Source of the DNA: an uncultured Collinsella sp.
GTDB taxonomy: Bacteria > Actinomycetota > Coriobacteriia > Coriobacteriales > Coriobacteriaceae
NCBI GenBank assembly: GCA_938045085.1
Contig: CALINZ010000065.1
Span: 1 to 17,647, forward strand
DNA length: 17,647 nucleotides
Reading direction: 5' to 3'
A program made the position numbers and the translations under genes. Every line of letters begins with the position of its first letter. Position 1 is the stretch's first letter. The notes under the pieces were generated by a model that worked only from the letters and a program-made list of their open reading frames with translations, ran no database searches and was not told the DNA's origin. Positions 6,312 through 13,270 of the stretch are shown here, piece after piece.

Positions 6312-7274
6312 ATGTCTAAGCCTCTTGGCAAGCCCGATCGTATCGTCGTCGCCCTTGGCGGCAACGCCCTCGGCAACAACCCCGTTGAGCAGATCGAGGC
6401 CGTGAGCAACACCGCTCACGCTCTCCTCGGCCTGATCGAGCAGGGCAACGAGATCATCATCACCCACGGCAACGGCCCGCAGGTCGGCATGATCCAGAAC
6501 GCCTTCGCCGCTGCCCACGACGCCATCGGCACCCCCGAGATGCCGCTGCCCGAGTGCGGCGCCATGTCCCAGGGCTACATCGGCTATCACCTGCAGCAGG
6601 GCATTGGCCGCGAGATGCACAAGCGCTATAAGCGTTGGCACGCCGCAACCGTCGTCACCCAGATCGAGTGCGACCCGGACGATCCCGCGTTCAAGAACCC
6701 GACCAAGCCGATTGGCCCCTTCTACACCGAGGAACAGGCCAAGGAGTTCATGGCCGAGGATCCTTCCAAGGTCTTCGTCGAGGATTCCGGCCGCGGCTGG
6801 CGTCGCGTCGTCGCTTCCCCCGATCCCAAGAAGATCGTCGAGGCTGACTCCATCCTCAACCTGCTCGACAACGAGTTCATCGTCATCGCCTGCGGTGGCG
6901 GCGGCATCCCCGTCGTCCGCGACTACGAGAACAAGGGCTGCTACAAGGGCGTCCCCGCCGTCATCGACAAGGACCTGGGCGGCGAGCTGCTGGCCGAGGA
7001 CTGCGACGCTGACGTTCTGTTCCTGCTGACCGCCGTTGAGCATGTCGCCATCAACTTTGGTAAGCCCAACCAGGAGGAGCTCGAGGACATCACCGCCGAC
7101 GAGGCCGAGCGCCTGGCCGACGAGGGCCAGTTCGGCAAGGGTTCCATGGAGCCCAAGGTCCGCGCCGCCATCAAGTTCGCCCGTTCCCGCAAGGGCCGTA
7201 CCTGCATCATCGGCGCTCTGGACAAGGCCGCCGAGACCATGGCCGGCCTCTCCGGCACCCGCATCCACGAGTAG
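6312..7274 (+). CDS. arcC: Carbamate kinase
   Basis: This 320-residue enzyme of the amino-acid kinase fold transfers phosphate between carbamoyl phosphate and ADP. In fermentative bacteria it makes ATP from carbamoyl phosphate and releases ammonia and CO2. Family motifs are VALGGNAL (13-20), IITHGNGPQVG (49-59), a CGAMSQGYIGYHLQQ segment, ACGGGGIPV, KGVPAVIDKDL and the C-terminal GRTCIIGALDKAAETMAGLSGT. The length matches the ~310-aa norm. The start at 6312 follows AAAGGA by nine bases. The frame also opens at 6276, but that start would put the ribosome binding site inside the gene. The gene is monocistronic, with a long AT-rich region before it and a strong terminator after it. Neither arginine deiminase nor ornithine carbamoyltransferase is adjacent, so its carbamoyl phosphate must come from a pathway encoded elsewhere. 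Alternative members of the fold, such as glutamate or UMP kinases, lack these motifs. Confidence 0.96.
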   Translation: MSKPLGKPDRIVVALGGNALGNNPVEQIEAVSNTAHALLGLIEQGNEIIITHGNGPQVGMIQNAFAAAHDAIGTPEMPLPECGAMSQGYIGYHLQQGIGREMHKRYKRWHAATVVTQIECDPDDPAFKNPTKPIGPFYTEEQAKEFMAEDPSKVFVEDSGRGWRRVVASPDPKKIVEADSILNLLDNEFIVIACGGGGIPVVRDYENKGCYKGVPAVIDKDLGGELLAEDCDADVLFLLTAVEHVAINFGKPNQEELEDITADEAERLADEGQFGKGSMEPKVRAAIKFARSRKGRTCIIGALDKAAETMAGLSGTRIHE

Positions 7275-7339
7275 TCTCTACTCTGTTGCCTCTCTCGTGG
7301 GCGCCAGGCAAGACGCCCGCAAACTAGCCTCTCTTCATG

Positions 7340-7376
7340 AGCCCCGCAGTCCGCTCCGACTGCGGGGCTTTTGTTT
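7340..7376 (+). terminator. Intrinsic terminator after arcC
   Basis: AGCCCCGCAGTC (7340-7351) pairs perfectly with GACTGCGGGGCT (7358-7369), with a six-base loop and then TTTGTTT. It stands 65 bases after the arcC stop and before the convergent peptidase gene, so it isolates arcC transcription. Confidence 0.93.
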
Positions 7377-7380
7377 CAAC

Positions 7381-7476
7381 CCGGCACTTGGGGACGTTCC
7401 TTTCCTACCGGCAGCTTGGGACAGTCCCTAAAGGCTGTCCCCAACGACCACTCATTTAAGTCTGTCCCCAATGACT
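7381..7476. repeat. Four 27-nt units, two direct and two inverted, between convergent genes
   Basis: Units begin at 7381, 7408, 7435 and 7462, each 27 nt apart. The first two start CCGGCA and carry CTTGGGGACG or CTTGGGACAG. The third and fourth start CTGTCCCCAA, which is the reverse-complement motif. Units 2 and 3 can therefore form a hairpin, TTGGGACAG with CTGTCCCCAA (one bulged G). The fourth unit runs into the stop codon of the minus-strand peptidase gene. There is no T tract. It looks like a short intergenic repeat family. The gap 7275-7474 otherwise holds only the arcC terminator. Confidence 0.7.
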
Positions 7477-8509
7477 AGTAGTAGGCCCACATGGCTTCGA
7501 CTTCGTTAAGGACTTCTACGACGCCCCAGCGGCGGACGCTGCGGCTGGCCGAGTTGGGGTCGTAGACGCCAATCTGGTCGGCGTCGTCAATACCGTAAAG
7601 CACAATGTAGTGGCCCACGTTGGTAAAGGTGCCCGGCCGAACGGCGGCGATGATGGGCGCTCCCGAACGCAGCGCCTGAGTCATCGAGTCGCGATCGTTA
7701 TGGAGCTCCGTTCCGTTAAGTCCCAACTGCCACGCGCCGCTCGTCATAAACGACCATTCGGTTGCACCAGTGGGGGCGTAATTGCCCGCCTCAGAAAGCG
7801 CGCACATATCGACGGGGGTCATATCGGTGCGTCCCGTCTTAAAGATATAGACCATGGTGAGGCACGTAGGCCCGCAGGCATTTTGGCGGATGGTGCCGCC
7901 GGCGTAAGACAGCTCCGACCACGCAGGGTCGATCTGATAGATATGGGGCATCGTGCCGGCTTGCCATTGCGGGCGCGGGGTCGAAAAGGCGAAAGAATAA
8001 CCGGGCGCGACGGGGGCCTTGAGCAGCTTGTCCTCGGCGGTGGGCTCGAGACCGGCCGAGCCGTGGGACATACAGGAGCTCATAAACACAAAGACCAGAC
8101 AGGTGAGGATAGAGCACAGTGCGAGGCGAAGTCGACGAGCCGGCAGGGCGGGGGCATTCACGTGCGATGTCGAGCGGTAGGGCTTGCCGTCGCGTCCACC
8201 TTGGGGATGCGAAAAGAAGCGGTTGATATGGATGCCGGGCTGACGTGCGTCGTTGCGGCGCAGTTGCGGAACCTCGGCTTGATGCTGTCGAGTGCGCGCG
8301 CCTAAGCGGCTGTCTTGCTGCGCGCTTGTGCCCGTGCGCGGACGGCCACTTTGCCGTGTTTTGCTTGTCTGCTGCCGAGACGAAGGTCTGGGTTGCTCTT
8401 GAGGGCGTTGCGGATTGCTGCTCGTGGCCCTTCTGGGCGTCGGCGTAGTGCGGCCGGCAAGGCGAACGCTTTGTCGCCGTTGATCACCGTCGTTGTATCC
8501 GTATGCCAT
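7475..8509 (-). CDS. Membrane-anchored C39-like cysteine peptidase
   Basis: This 344-residue protein has three parts. Residues 1-125 are a low-complexity, strongly basic tail rich in Arg, Gln, Ser, Thr and Pro, probably cytoplasmic. One hydrophobic segment lies at about 128-147 (LRLALCSILTCLVFVFMSSC). The extracellular part holds a papain-like C39-type domain with the catalytic Cys in NACGPTCL (C212), His in GHYIVLYG (H300) and Asp in VYDPNSA (D317). It contains no ABC-transporter domain, so it is not a bacteriocin exporter; it resembles stand-alone Peptidase_C39_2 proteins. Its substrate is unknown; processing of a surface protein or peptide is likely. The basic tail could bind nucleic acid or membrane, or just be disordered. 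MSSC at the end of the helix weakly resembles a lipobox, but the long N-terminal tail argues against a lipoprotein. A moderate ribosome binding site (AAGGCGG) precedes the start. It is convergent with arcC and divergent from the permease. Confidence 0.85.
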   Translation of the reverse strand: MAYGYNDGDQRRQSVRLAGRTTPTPRRATSSNPQRPQEQPRPSSRQQTSKTRQSGRPRTGTSAQQDSRLGARTRQHQAEVPQLRRNDARQPGIHINRFFSHPQGGRDGKPYRSTSHVNAPALPARRLRLALCSILTCLVFVFMSSCMSHGSAGLEPTAEDKLLKAPVAPGYSFAFSTPRPQWQAGTMPHIYQIDPAWSELSYAGGTIRQNACGPTCLTMVYIFKTGRTDMTPVDMCALSEAGNYAPTGATEWSFMTSGAWQLGLNGTELHNDRDSMTQALRSGAPIIAAVRPGTFTNVGHYIVLYGIDDADQIGVYDPNSASRSVRRWGVVEVLNEVEAMWAYY

Positions 8510-8527
8510 TCGTACCGCCTTGTCTCA

Positions 8528-8533
8528 TGTATA
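8528..8533 (-). promoter_or_regulatory. Candidate -10 for the C39-like peptidase gene
   Basis: TATACA on the minus strand lies about 19 bases before the start at 8509, in the divergent region shared with the permease. It would give a leader of roughly a dozen bases holding only the AAGGCGG ribosome binding site. No strong -35 is seen, so the call is weak. Confidence 0.25.
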
Positions 8534-8588
8534 ACCTGTCTATCCTACAAAAAAGATGTGCAACAAAGGGGTCTGCGCGTCAAAAGCT

Positions 8589-8600
8589 CGGTAAACGGTA
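8589..8600 (-). promoter_or_regulatory. TACCGTTTACCG site in the peptidase-permease divergent region
   Basis: On the minus strand TACCGTTTACCG contains two TACCG words seven bases apart, the same layout as the ACCGTTCACCGTT site before arcC. The gap 8510-8869 between the divergent genes has no credible gene. It also holds a possible long-range stem (CTGCAAA near 8687 with TTTGCAG at 8727-8733) and the leader hairpin at 8804-8826. Regulatory function is inferred from position and recurrence only. Confidence 0.3.
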
Positions 8601-8803
8601 CGAAAGGCGCAAAACACACGGCCTCAAAAACATCTCTATATGCGTCCGATGAGCGTACGCCCGTCGGGCTGGCGGCAACAATGAGCTGCAAACTGTGCCG
8701 TTCGTCCCAAAAATGGCGCCGCTCGTTTTGCAGTTCTGCCTTCGGTCGAGCTACAAGCGGAGCTGCTGTGCCAAGGCCGTATCTTAAGGCCAGGAAATAA
8801 AAG

Positions 8804-8826
8804 TGCGCGGCGAAACGGACCGCGCA
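8804..8826 (+). promoter_or_regulatory. Hairpin in the permease leader
   Basis: TGCGCGG (8804-8810) pairs exactly with CCGCGCA (8820-8826) over a nine-base loop, ending 43 bases before the permease start. No T run follows, so it is more likely a leader stabiliser or translation-control element than a terminator. After it come two related words, GACGTCAAAGG and GGCGTCAAAAAGG, and then the AAAGGAGG ribosome binding site. Confidence 0.4.
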
Positions 8827-8869
8827 AGGGGTGACGTCAAAGGGCGTCAAAAAGGAAAGGAGGGGAACA

Positions 8870-10321
8870 ATGGCGGACAAGAACGCAGAAGTTGCAGTCG
8901 AGGATAACGGCGGCATGAAGAAAACGCTTTCGCTCTGGAACTTCTTCACCATCGGTTTCGGTGCCATCATCGGTACCGGTTGGGTTCTGCAGGTCGGCGA
9001 CTGGATGGTCGTGGGCGGCGGTCCCGTTCCCGCTATGATCGCATTCCTCTTGGGTGCAATCTTCCTCGTGCCCGTCGGAGCTGTTTTCGGTGAGCTCACG
9101 GCTGCTATCCCCATCTCGGGCGGCATTGTCGAGTATGTCGATCGTAGCTTTGGCCGTACGCTGAGCTACATCACCGGATGGCTTTTGGCTCTGGGTAACG
9201 GCATCCTGTGCCCGTGGGAGACCATCGCCATTTCGACCCTCGTGTCCGAGATGTTCGGCAGCCTGCCCGGTCTTGAGTGGCTGCGCGCCGTCAAGCTCTA
9301 CACCATCCTGGGCGCCGACGTTTACCTGTTCCCGACGCTGATTGCGCTTGGCTTTGCGGTCTACGTCATCTTCCTCAACTTCCGCGGTGCCAGCTCGGCC
9401 GCCAAGCTCCAGGCCTTCCTGACCAAGGCTCTGCTCTGCGGCATGCTGCTCGCCATGGGCGTCTCGCTGTTCACTGGCTCGCCGAACAACGCCATGCCTG
9501 TGTTCTCCCAGGTCGCCGGCGCTGGCGGCGGTAAGGCCGCCACCGAGAGCACCAGCCTGTTCGCCGGCATCGTGTCGGTCCTGGTTCTGACCCCGTTCTT
9601 CTACGCCGGTTTCGACACCATTCCTCAGCAGGCCGAGGAAGCTGCCGAGGGCCTTAACTGGAACAAGTTCGGCAAGATCATCTCCCTGGCCCTGCTGGCC
9701 GCCGGCGGCTTCTACATGGTCTGCATTTACTCGTTCGGCACTATCCTCGACTGGCATGAGTTTGTTAAGAGTCCAGTTCCCGCGCTTGCCTGCCTCAAGG
9801 GCATCAACATGCTCCTGTACCTGGCCATGCTCGTCATCGCCACGCTTGGACCCATGGGCCCGATGAACTCCTTCTACGGCGCCACGAGCCGCATCATGCT
9901 CGCCATGGGCCGCAAGGGCCAGCTGCCCGAGAAGTTCGCCGAGGTCGACCCCAAGTCCGGCGCTCCCAAGCTTGCCTGCGTCGTTCTGGGCGTCATCACC
10001 GTTATCGGTCCGTTCCTGGGCAAGAACATGCTCATTCCCCTGACCAACGTGTCGGCTCTCGCCTTCATCTTCTCCTGCGGCATGGTCGCCCTCGCCTGCC
10101 TGCGCATGCGCTTCACCGAGCCCGACCTGCCTCGTCCCTACGAGGTGCCCGGCGGCAAGTTTGGCATCGGCCTCGCTATCGCCGCCTGCGCCATCATCAT
10201 CGGCCTGCTCGTGATTCCGTTCTCTCCCGCCTCCCTCAACATGGTGGAGTGGAGCATCGTGATCGGCTGGTTGGCTATTGGCCTGGCCCTCATGGCTTTC
10301 ACCAATTCCCGTAAAAAGTAA
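8870..10321 (+). CDS. APC-superfamily amino-acid permease
   Basis: This 483-residue integral membrane transporter belongs to the amino acid-polyamine-organocation superfamily. TM1 carries the family signature FFTIGFGAIIGTGWVL (residues 24-39), whose GAIIGTG loop binds the substrate amino group in characterised APC transporters. About twelve hydrophobic segments follow, including FYAGFDTIPQQAEEA in the middle, a typical APC TM6 region, and ATSRIMLAMGRKGQLP after TM8. The C-terminus is short (TNSRKK). The start at 8870 is fixed by AAAGGAGG eight bases upstream; an earlier in-frame start at 8831 has no ribosome binding site. The substrate cannot be read from sequence. The amidohydrolase 130 nt downstream on the same strand suggests an amino acid, dipeptide or amide that is then hydrolysed. 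The divergent neighbour is the C39-like peptidase. Confidence 0.93.
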   Translation: MADKNAEVAVEDNGGMKKTLSLWNFFTIGFGAIIGTGWVLQVGDWMVVGGGPVPAMIAFLLGAIFLVPVGAVFGELTAAIPISGGIVEYVDRSFGRTLSYITGWLLALGNGILCPWETIAISTLVSEMFGSLPGLEWLRAVKLYTILGADVYLFPTLIALGFAVYVIFLNFRGASSAAKLQAFLTKALLCGMLLAMGVSLFTGSPNNAMPVFSQVAGAGGGKAATESTSLFAGIVSVLVLTPFFYAGFDTIPQQAEEAAEGLNWNKFGKIISLALLAAGGFYMVCIYSFGTILDWHEFVKSPVPALACLKGINMLLYLAMLVIATLGPMGPMNSFYGATSRIMLAMGRKGQLPEKFAEVDPKSGAPKLACVVLGVITVIGPFLGKNMLIPLTNVSALAFIFSCGMVALACLRMRFTEPDLPRPYEVPGGKFGIGLAIAACAIIIGLLVIPFSPASLNMVEWSIVIGWLAIGLALMAFTNSRKK

Positions 10322-10327
10322 CGCCGA

Positions 10328-10378
10328 GCCGGGGCGGATCGGGTGCGCGGCCCCTCTCTCCCGCGCACCGAACCCGGC
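10328..10378 (+). promoter_or_regulatory. Two-tier GC-rich hairpin between permease and amidohydrolase
   Basis: GCCGGG (10328-10333) pairs with CCCGGC (10373-10378), and inside it GGTGCGCGG (10342-10350) pairs with CCGCGCACC (10361-10369) over a ten-base loop. It starts six bases after the permease stop. There is no T run, so it may protect the 3' end of the permease message, partially terminate, or set different levels for the two genes. Confidence 0.5.
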
Positions 10379-10383
10379 ACCAC

Positions 10384-10423
10384 TTGGGTAGCTTTGTGAG
10401 GCCTTAACCCAACATGGCCTCGC
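10384..10423 (+). promoter_or_regulatory. Interleaved stems (pseudoknot or alternative fold) before the amidohydrolase
   Basis: Stem A is TTGGGT (10384-10389) with ACCCAA (10407-10412). Stem B is GAGGCC (10398-10403) with GGCCTC (10416-10421), extendable by a G-U and a G-C pair to 10396-10423. The 3' arm of stem A lies in the loop of stem B, so they either form an H-type pseudoknot or exclude each other. The element ends about 20 bases before the ribosome binding site. Confidence 0.4.
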
Positions 10424-10429
10424 CCACTA

Positions 10430-10441
10430 TATGGATCCATA
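10430..10441. promoter_or_regulatory. 12-bp palindrome touching the amidohydrolase ribosome binding site
   Basis: TATGGATCCATA is a perfect palindrome whose last base begins the AAGGAGG ribosome binding site (10441-10447). It could be an operator, or a small hairpin that hides the ribosome binding site. Position is striking; function is inferred. Confidence 0.35.
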
Positions 10442-10451
10442 AGGAGGAACC

Positions 10452-11729
10452 ATGTCCACTAAGTATGCAATCGTTGGCGGCAAGCTCATCGACGGTACCG
10501 GTGCCGAGCCGGTCGAGAACTCCCTCGTTCTCGTCGACGACAACGGCAAGATCGAGTACGCCGGTGTTATGCAGGACCTTCCCGAGGGCGTTGAGGTTAT
10601 CGACGCCGCCGGCAAGACCGTCCTTCCCGGCCTGATTGACACTCACCTGCACTTCTCGGGCAACCTGACCGACGATGACACCGATTGGGTCATGCAGCCG
10701 CTTCTCGAGAAGCAGGCCGTCGCCGTCAAGCAGGCCTACGACTGCCTCACCCACGGCCTCACCACCGTCTGCGAGATCGGTCGCTTTGGTATCCAGATCC
10801 GTGACTGCATCGACAAGGGCGTCTTTAAGGGACCGCGCGTTCTGGCCACCGGCCTCGGCTTCTGCCGCGTTGCCGGCCACGGTGACTCCCACCACTGCAC
10901 CCAGGAGCTCAACAAGGAATCTCATCCCTGGGGTGACCAGGTCGACGGTCCTTGGGATTTGCGCAAGGCCGTCCGTCGTCGCCTGCGCGAGAACCCCGAT
11001 GCCATCAAGATCTGGGCTACCGGTGGCGGCATCTGGCGCTGGGACTCCGGTCGCGACCAGCACTATTGTTCCGAGGAGATTCAGGCCGTGGTCGAAGAGG
11101 CCAAGATGGTCGGCATCCCCGTGTGGAGCCACTGCTACAACAACCACGCCGCTGCCTACGATTCCGTCCGCTTTGGCTGCGAGCAGCTGATTCACGGCTT
11201 CGATATCGATGAGCGCACCATGGACCTCATGGCCGAGCAGGGCACCTTCTTCACCCCGACGATCGCCTTCCTGCCCACCTGGTACGCCACCTATCCGCCC
11301 GTCTACGTCCCCGAGCTGCACGACAAGTACGAGGGCACCCTGGTCGAGAAGGAGCTGCAGCGCAACTACGACTGCCTGCGCGAGGCCAAGAAGCGCGGCG
11401 TCGTCATGACGATCGGCTCCGACTCCTTCTCCTTCGTCACCCCGTACGGCACCTGCTCCATCGAGGAGATGTACGAGTTCGTCGACAAGATTGGCTTCAC
11501 CCCGGTCGAGACCATCACCTGCGCCACCCTCAACGGCGCCAAGATGTGCCACATCGAGGACGAGACCGGTTCCATCGAGGCCGGCAAGTGCGCCGACCTG
11601 CTGATCGTCAACGGTGACGTCGCCGCCGACATCCACGTGCTCAACACCGACAACATGGACGTCATCATGAAGGACGGCTGGATTGTCGAGGCTGGCACCT
11701 TTGGCGAGGCCAACAAATACAGCGCCTAA
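10452..11729 (+). CDS. Metal-dependent amidohydrolase, prolidase/imidazolonepropionase-like (COG1228 type)
   Basis: This 425-residue cytoplasmic hydrolase has the amidohydrolase TIM barrel with N- and C-terminal beta-sandwich parts. The binuclear metal site is complete: HxH in DTHLHF (H65, H67), the lysine that is carboxylated in this family in AIKIWATGG (K186), WSHCYN (H227), LIHGFD (H248) and GSDS (D324). The family includes Xaa-Pro and Xaa-Arg/Lys dipeptidases and imidazolonepropionases, so the substrate is an amide, dipeptide or cyclic amide; sequence alone does not decide. The unusual GGIWRWDSGRDQHY segment after K186 probably shapes the pocket. The start at 10452 follows AAGGAGG by four bases. 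It lies 130 nt after the permease and is very likely co-transcribed with it, making an uptake-plus-hydrolysis pair. A terminator follows, then the two-component system. The C-terminus GKCADLLIVNGD is typical of the family. Confidence 0.92.
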   Translation: MSTKYAIVGGKLIDGTGAEPVENSLVLVDDNGKIEYAGVMQDLPEGVEVIDAAGKTVLPGLIDTHLHFSGNLTDDDTDWVMQPLLEKQAVAVKQAYDCLTHGLTTVCEIGRFGIQIRDCIDKGVFKGPRVLATGLGFCRVAGHGDSHHCTQELNKESHPWGDQVDGPWDLRKAVRRRLRENPDAIKIWATGGGIWRWDSGRDQHYCSEEIQAVVEEAKMVGIPVWSHCYNNHAAAYDSVRFGCEQLIHGFDIDERTMDLMAEQGTFFTPTIAFLPTWYATYPPVYVPELHDKYEGTLVEKELQRNYDCLREAKKRGVVMTIGSDSFSFVTPYGTCSIEEMYEFVDKIGFTPVETITCATLNGAKMCHIEDETGSIEAGKCADLLIVNGDVAADIHVLNTDNMDVIMKDGWIVEAGTFGEANKYSA

Positions 11730-11732
11730 GAT

Positions 11733-11743
11733 ACCGTTTGTCG
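11733..11743 (+). promoter_or_regulatory. ACCGTTTGTCG motif before the two-component system
   Basis: ACCGTTTGT fits the general LytTR half-site pattern at every position. It starts four bases after the amidohydrolase stop, upstream of a -10-like CATAAT (11775-11780). A second half-site at the usual ~21-bp distance is not found. It may be an autoregulation site of the LytTR regulator; the evidence is weak. Confidence 0.25.
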
Positions 11744-11770
11744 ATGGCTGGATGTAAAACACAGTATTTG

Positions 11771-11785
11771 ATTGCATAATGCAAT
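11771..11785. promoter_or_regulatory. Operator-like palindrome overlapping a -10 box
   Basis: ATTGCAT, A, ATGCAAT is a perfect inverted repeat with a one-base centre. It contains CATAAT (11775-11780), a good -10 match, although the -35 region (around 11752) is poor. If used, transcription would begin at about 11787, immediately before the terminator hairpin. A protein bound here would block that promoter. Confidence 0.45.
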
Positions 11786-11787
11786 GG

Positions 11788-11814
11788 AGAGGGTCGCTTG
11801 CGGCCCTCTTTATT
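11788..11814 (+). terminator. Terminator between the amidohydrolase and the sensor kinase
   Basis: AGAGGGTCG (11788-11796) pairs with CGGCCCTCT (11801-11809) through nine pairs including one G-U, with a CTTG loop and then TTATT. It ends the permease-amidohydrolase unit. It also lies only 34 bases before the kinase start, so kinase transcription must either read through it or start very close by. Confidence 0.75.
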
Positions 11815-11847
11815 GCTATGGGGTGCGTCAGTAAGAAGGGGATGACG

Positions 11848-13233
11848 GTGGATCTCAATAGGCTGATTCTGGGCAAGAGTTACAACTCTACCAAGGTCTT
11901 TCGTACGGCCCAGCATGTGGTTCAGGCCATCCTACTTGGTGTCGTCGTTCCGGCGCTTATCTTGCTGCTTATCTGGGATTTAACCGATAACCCCAATCCC
12001 GTTCCAGGCGTTGTCGTCATTGCCGGCCTGGTCATGCTGTGCTTCTTCTTCTCGTACGTCTTTGTGGTCCCCGACGACCTCACATCGAGCGCAACCGACC
12101 GTACGCTCGCCATCGCATCAAAAATATTCGCCTATACGTCGCGCGGTCTTACGCCCGAAGCGGCCCTGGGTGCCTCTAAAATCATCCTGTCCGAGACCAT
12201 CGCTTCTGCCATCTGCTTTACCGACGGCAAGCAGGTGCTGGCAAGCTGGGGCGAGGACTCGGCAAAGTGCCCTGCCGGAACCCCGGTCGTGCTCAAGACC
12301 ACGCTCAGCGTGATTGAGACGGGCGAGCAGAGCGTTTTTTCGCGTGACACCTCCAGTGAGACGGGCGGCTATTTTCCCCGCCTGCGCGCCGGCATTGTCG
12401 CGCCGCTTACCGTGCGTGGGCATTGCGTGGGCACACTCGAGCTGTATTACCCCCGCCTGAGCAGCATCGATATGCGCCAGACGGCCCTTGCTTCGGGTTT
12501 TGCCGATCTCATTTCCACGCAGCTCGCCAGCTTTGAGCTCGAGCGCCAGGACGAGCTCACAGCTCGCGTTGAGCTACGCGCCCTGCAGTCGCAGGTCGAC
12601 CCGCATTTTCTATTCAATACCATTAGCACGATTGTGTCGCTCGTTCGAACCGAGTCCGACAAGGCGCGATCGCTGCTGATCGACTTTTCCAACTACTATC
12701 GTCAGACGCTTTCTGATTCCGATACGCTCACCACGCTCGAGCACGAGGTGGAACAGGGCACCCGTTATATCAATCTTATGCAGGCCCGGTATGGCGACGG
12801 CCGTCTGCGCGTTTCGGTCGACATCGACTTTGAGGTGCGCGACAGCCTGGTGCCGCCGTTTATCTTGCAGCCGCTGCTCGAAAACTGCATCAAGCATGCG
12901 CAGCGCGAGACCGAGCCGCTTTCTATTCGTGTTAGGGCCTTTGAGACCGATGACGGCTTGGAGATCATCGTCGAAGATGACGGCATCGGTATGAACGAAG
13001 AAGTCTGCGCGCATCTGTTTGAGCAGCATCGCCGAGAGGAGCCCGAGAGCATTACCGCCGACGGCTCCATCAAGCGAGGTTGCGGCTTGGCGCTCTTCAA
13101 CGTGCTTCAGCGCATCCATTTCTTTTACGGAGAAGATTCTGGCATGCGCGTGAAGTCCCAGGAGGGCGTGGGAACGCAGGTCATCGTTGAGTTGAACGGC
13201 GAGCCGCATGAGCCGGCGCCGCTAACGGTGTAG
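11848..13233 (+). CDS. LytS-type sensor histidine kinase (GAF, His_kinase, HATPase_c)
   Basis: This membrane sensor kinase has about 461 residues. Two transmembrane helices (roughly 24-44 and 54-74) are joined by a short loop. A GAF-like region (about 85-235) follows, then the LytS-type phosphoacceptor motif SQVDPHFLFNT (H253) and an ATPase domain with an N box (PLLENCIKHA), G1 (DDGIGM, D378) and G2 (GCGLALFN). The GTG at 11848 is chosen because AAGGGG ends six bases before it. The ATG at 11842 abuts that ribosome binding site, and the ATG at 11779 would place a terminator inside the gene. It lacks the multi-helix 5TM-LytS domain, so sensing probably involves the GAF domain or membrane. The response regulator begins 37 nt downstream and is its partner. 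Its position after the permease-amidohydrolase unit suggests it regulates that unit, which is inference. Confidence 0.9.
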   Translation: MDLNRLILGKSYNSTKVFRTAQHVVQAILLGVVVPALILLLIWDLTDNPNPVPGVVVIAGLVMLCFFFSYVFVVPDDLTSSATDRTLAIASKIFAYTSRGLTPEAALGASKIILSETIASAICFTDGKQVLASWGEDSAKCPAGTPVVLKTTLSVIETGEQSVFSRDTSSETGGYFPRLRAGIVAPLTVRGHCVGTLELYYPRLSSIDMRQTALASGFADLISTQLASFELERQDELTARVELRALQSQVDPHFLFNTISTIVSLVRTESDKARSLLIDFSNYYRQTLSDSDTLTTLEHEVEQGTRYINLMQARYGDGRLRVSVDIDFEVRDSLVPPFILQPLLENCIKHAQRETEPLSIRVRAFETDDGLEIIVEDDGIGMNEEVCAHLFEQHRREEPESITADGSIKRGCGLALFNVLQRIHFFYGEDSGMRVKSQEGVGTQVIVELNGEPHEPAPLTV

Positions 13234-13270
13234 TACGCGGTTGGATTGAGAGAAAAGAGGGGAAGCGCAT

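Noticed and set aside
6273..7268. 331-aa open frame on the minus strand opposite arcC
   Set aside because: It is a mirror frame of carbamate kinase with repetitive low-complexity Gly/Leu/Val/Asp composition and no ribosome binding site.
7381..7488. CRISPR array
   Set aside because: The units are regularly spaced, but there are no conserved repeats separated by unique spacers; the units are contiguous, partly inverted and only loosely alike, and no cas genes are present.
8510..8869. Known riboswitch in the permease leader
   Set aside because: I looked for lysine, glycine, T-box and SAM-type conserved cores and could not recognise any; only generic hairpins are present.
10404..11876. 490-aa open frame on the minus strand opposite the amidohydrolase
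   Set aside because: It is antisense to a gene with a full metal-site signature. It is Val/Gly/Asp/Leu-rich without domains, as expected from the reverse frame of GC-rich codons.
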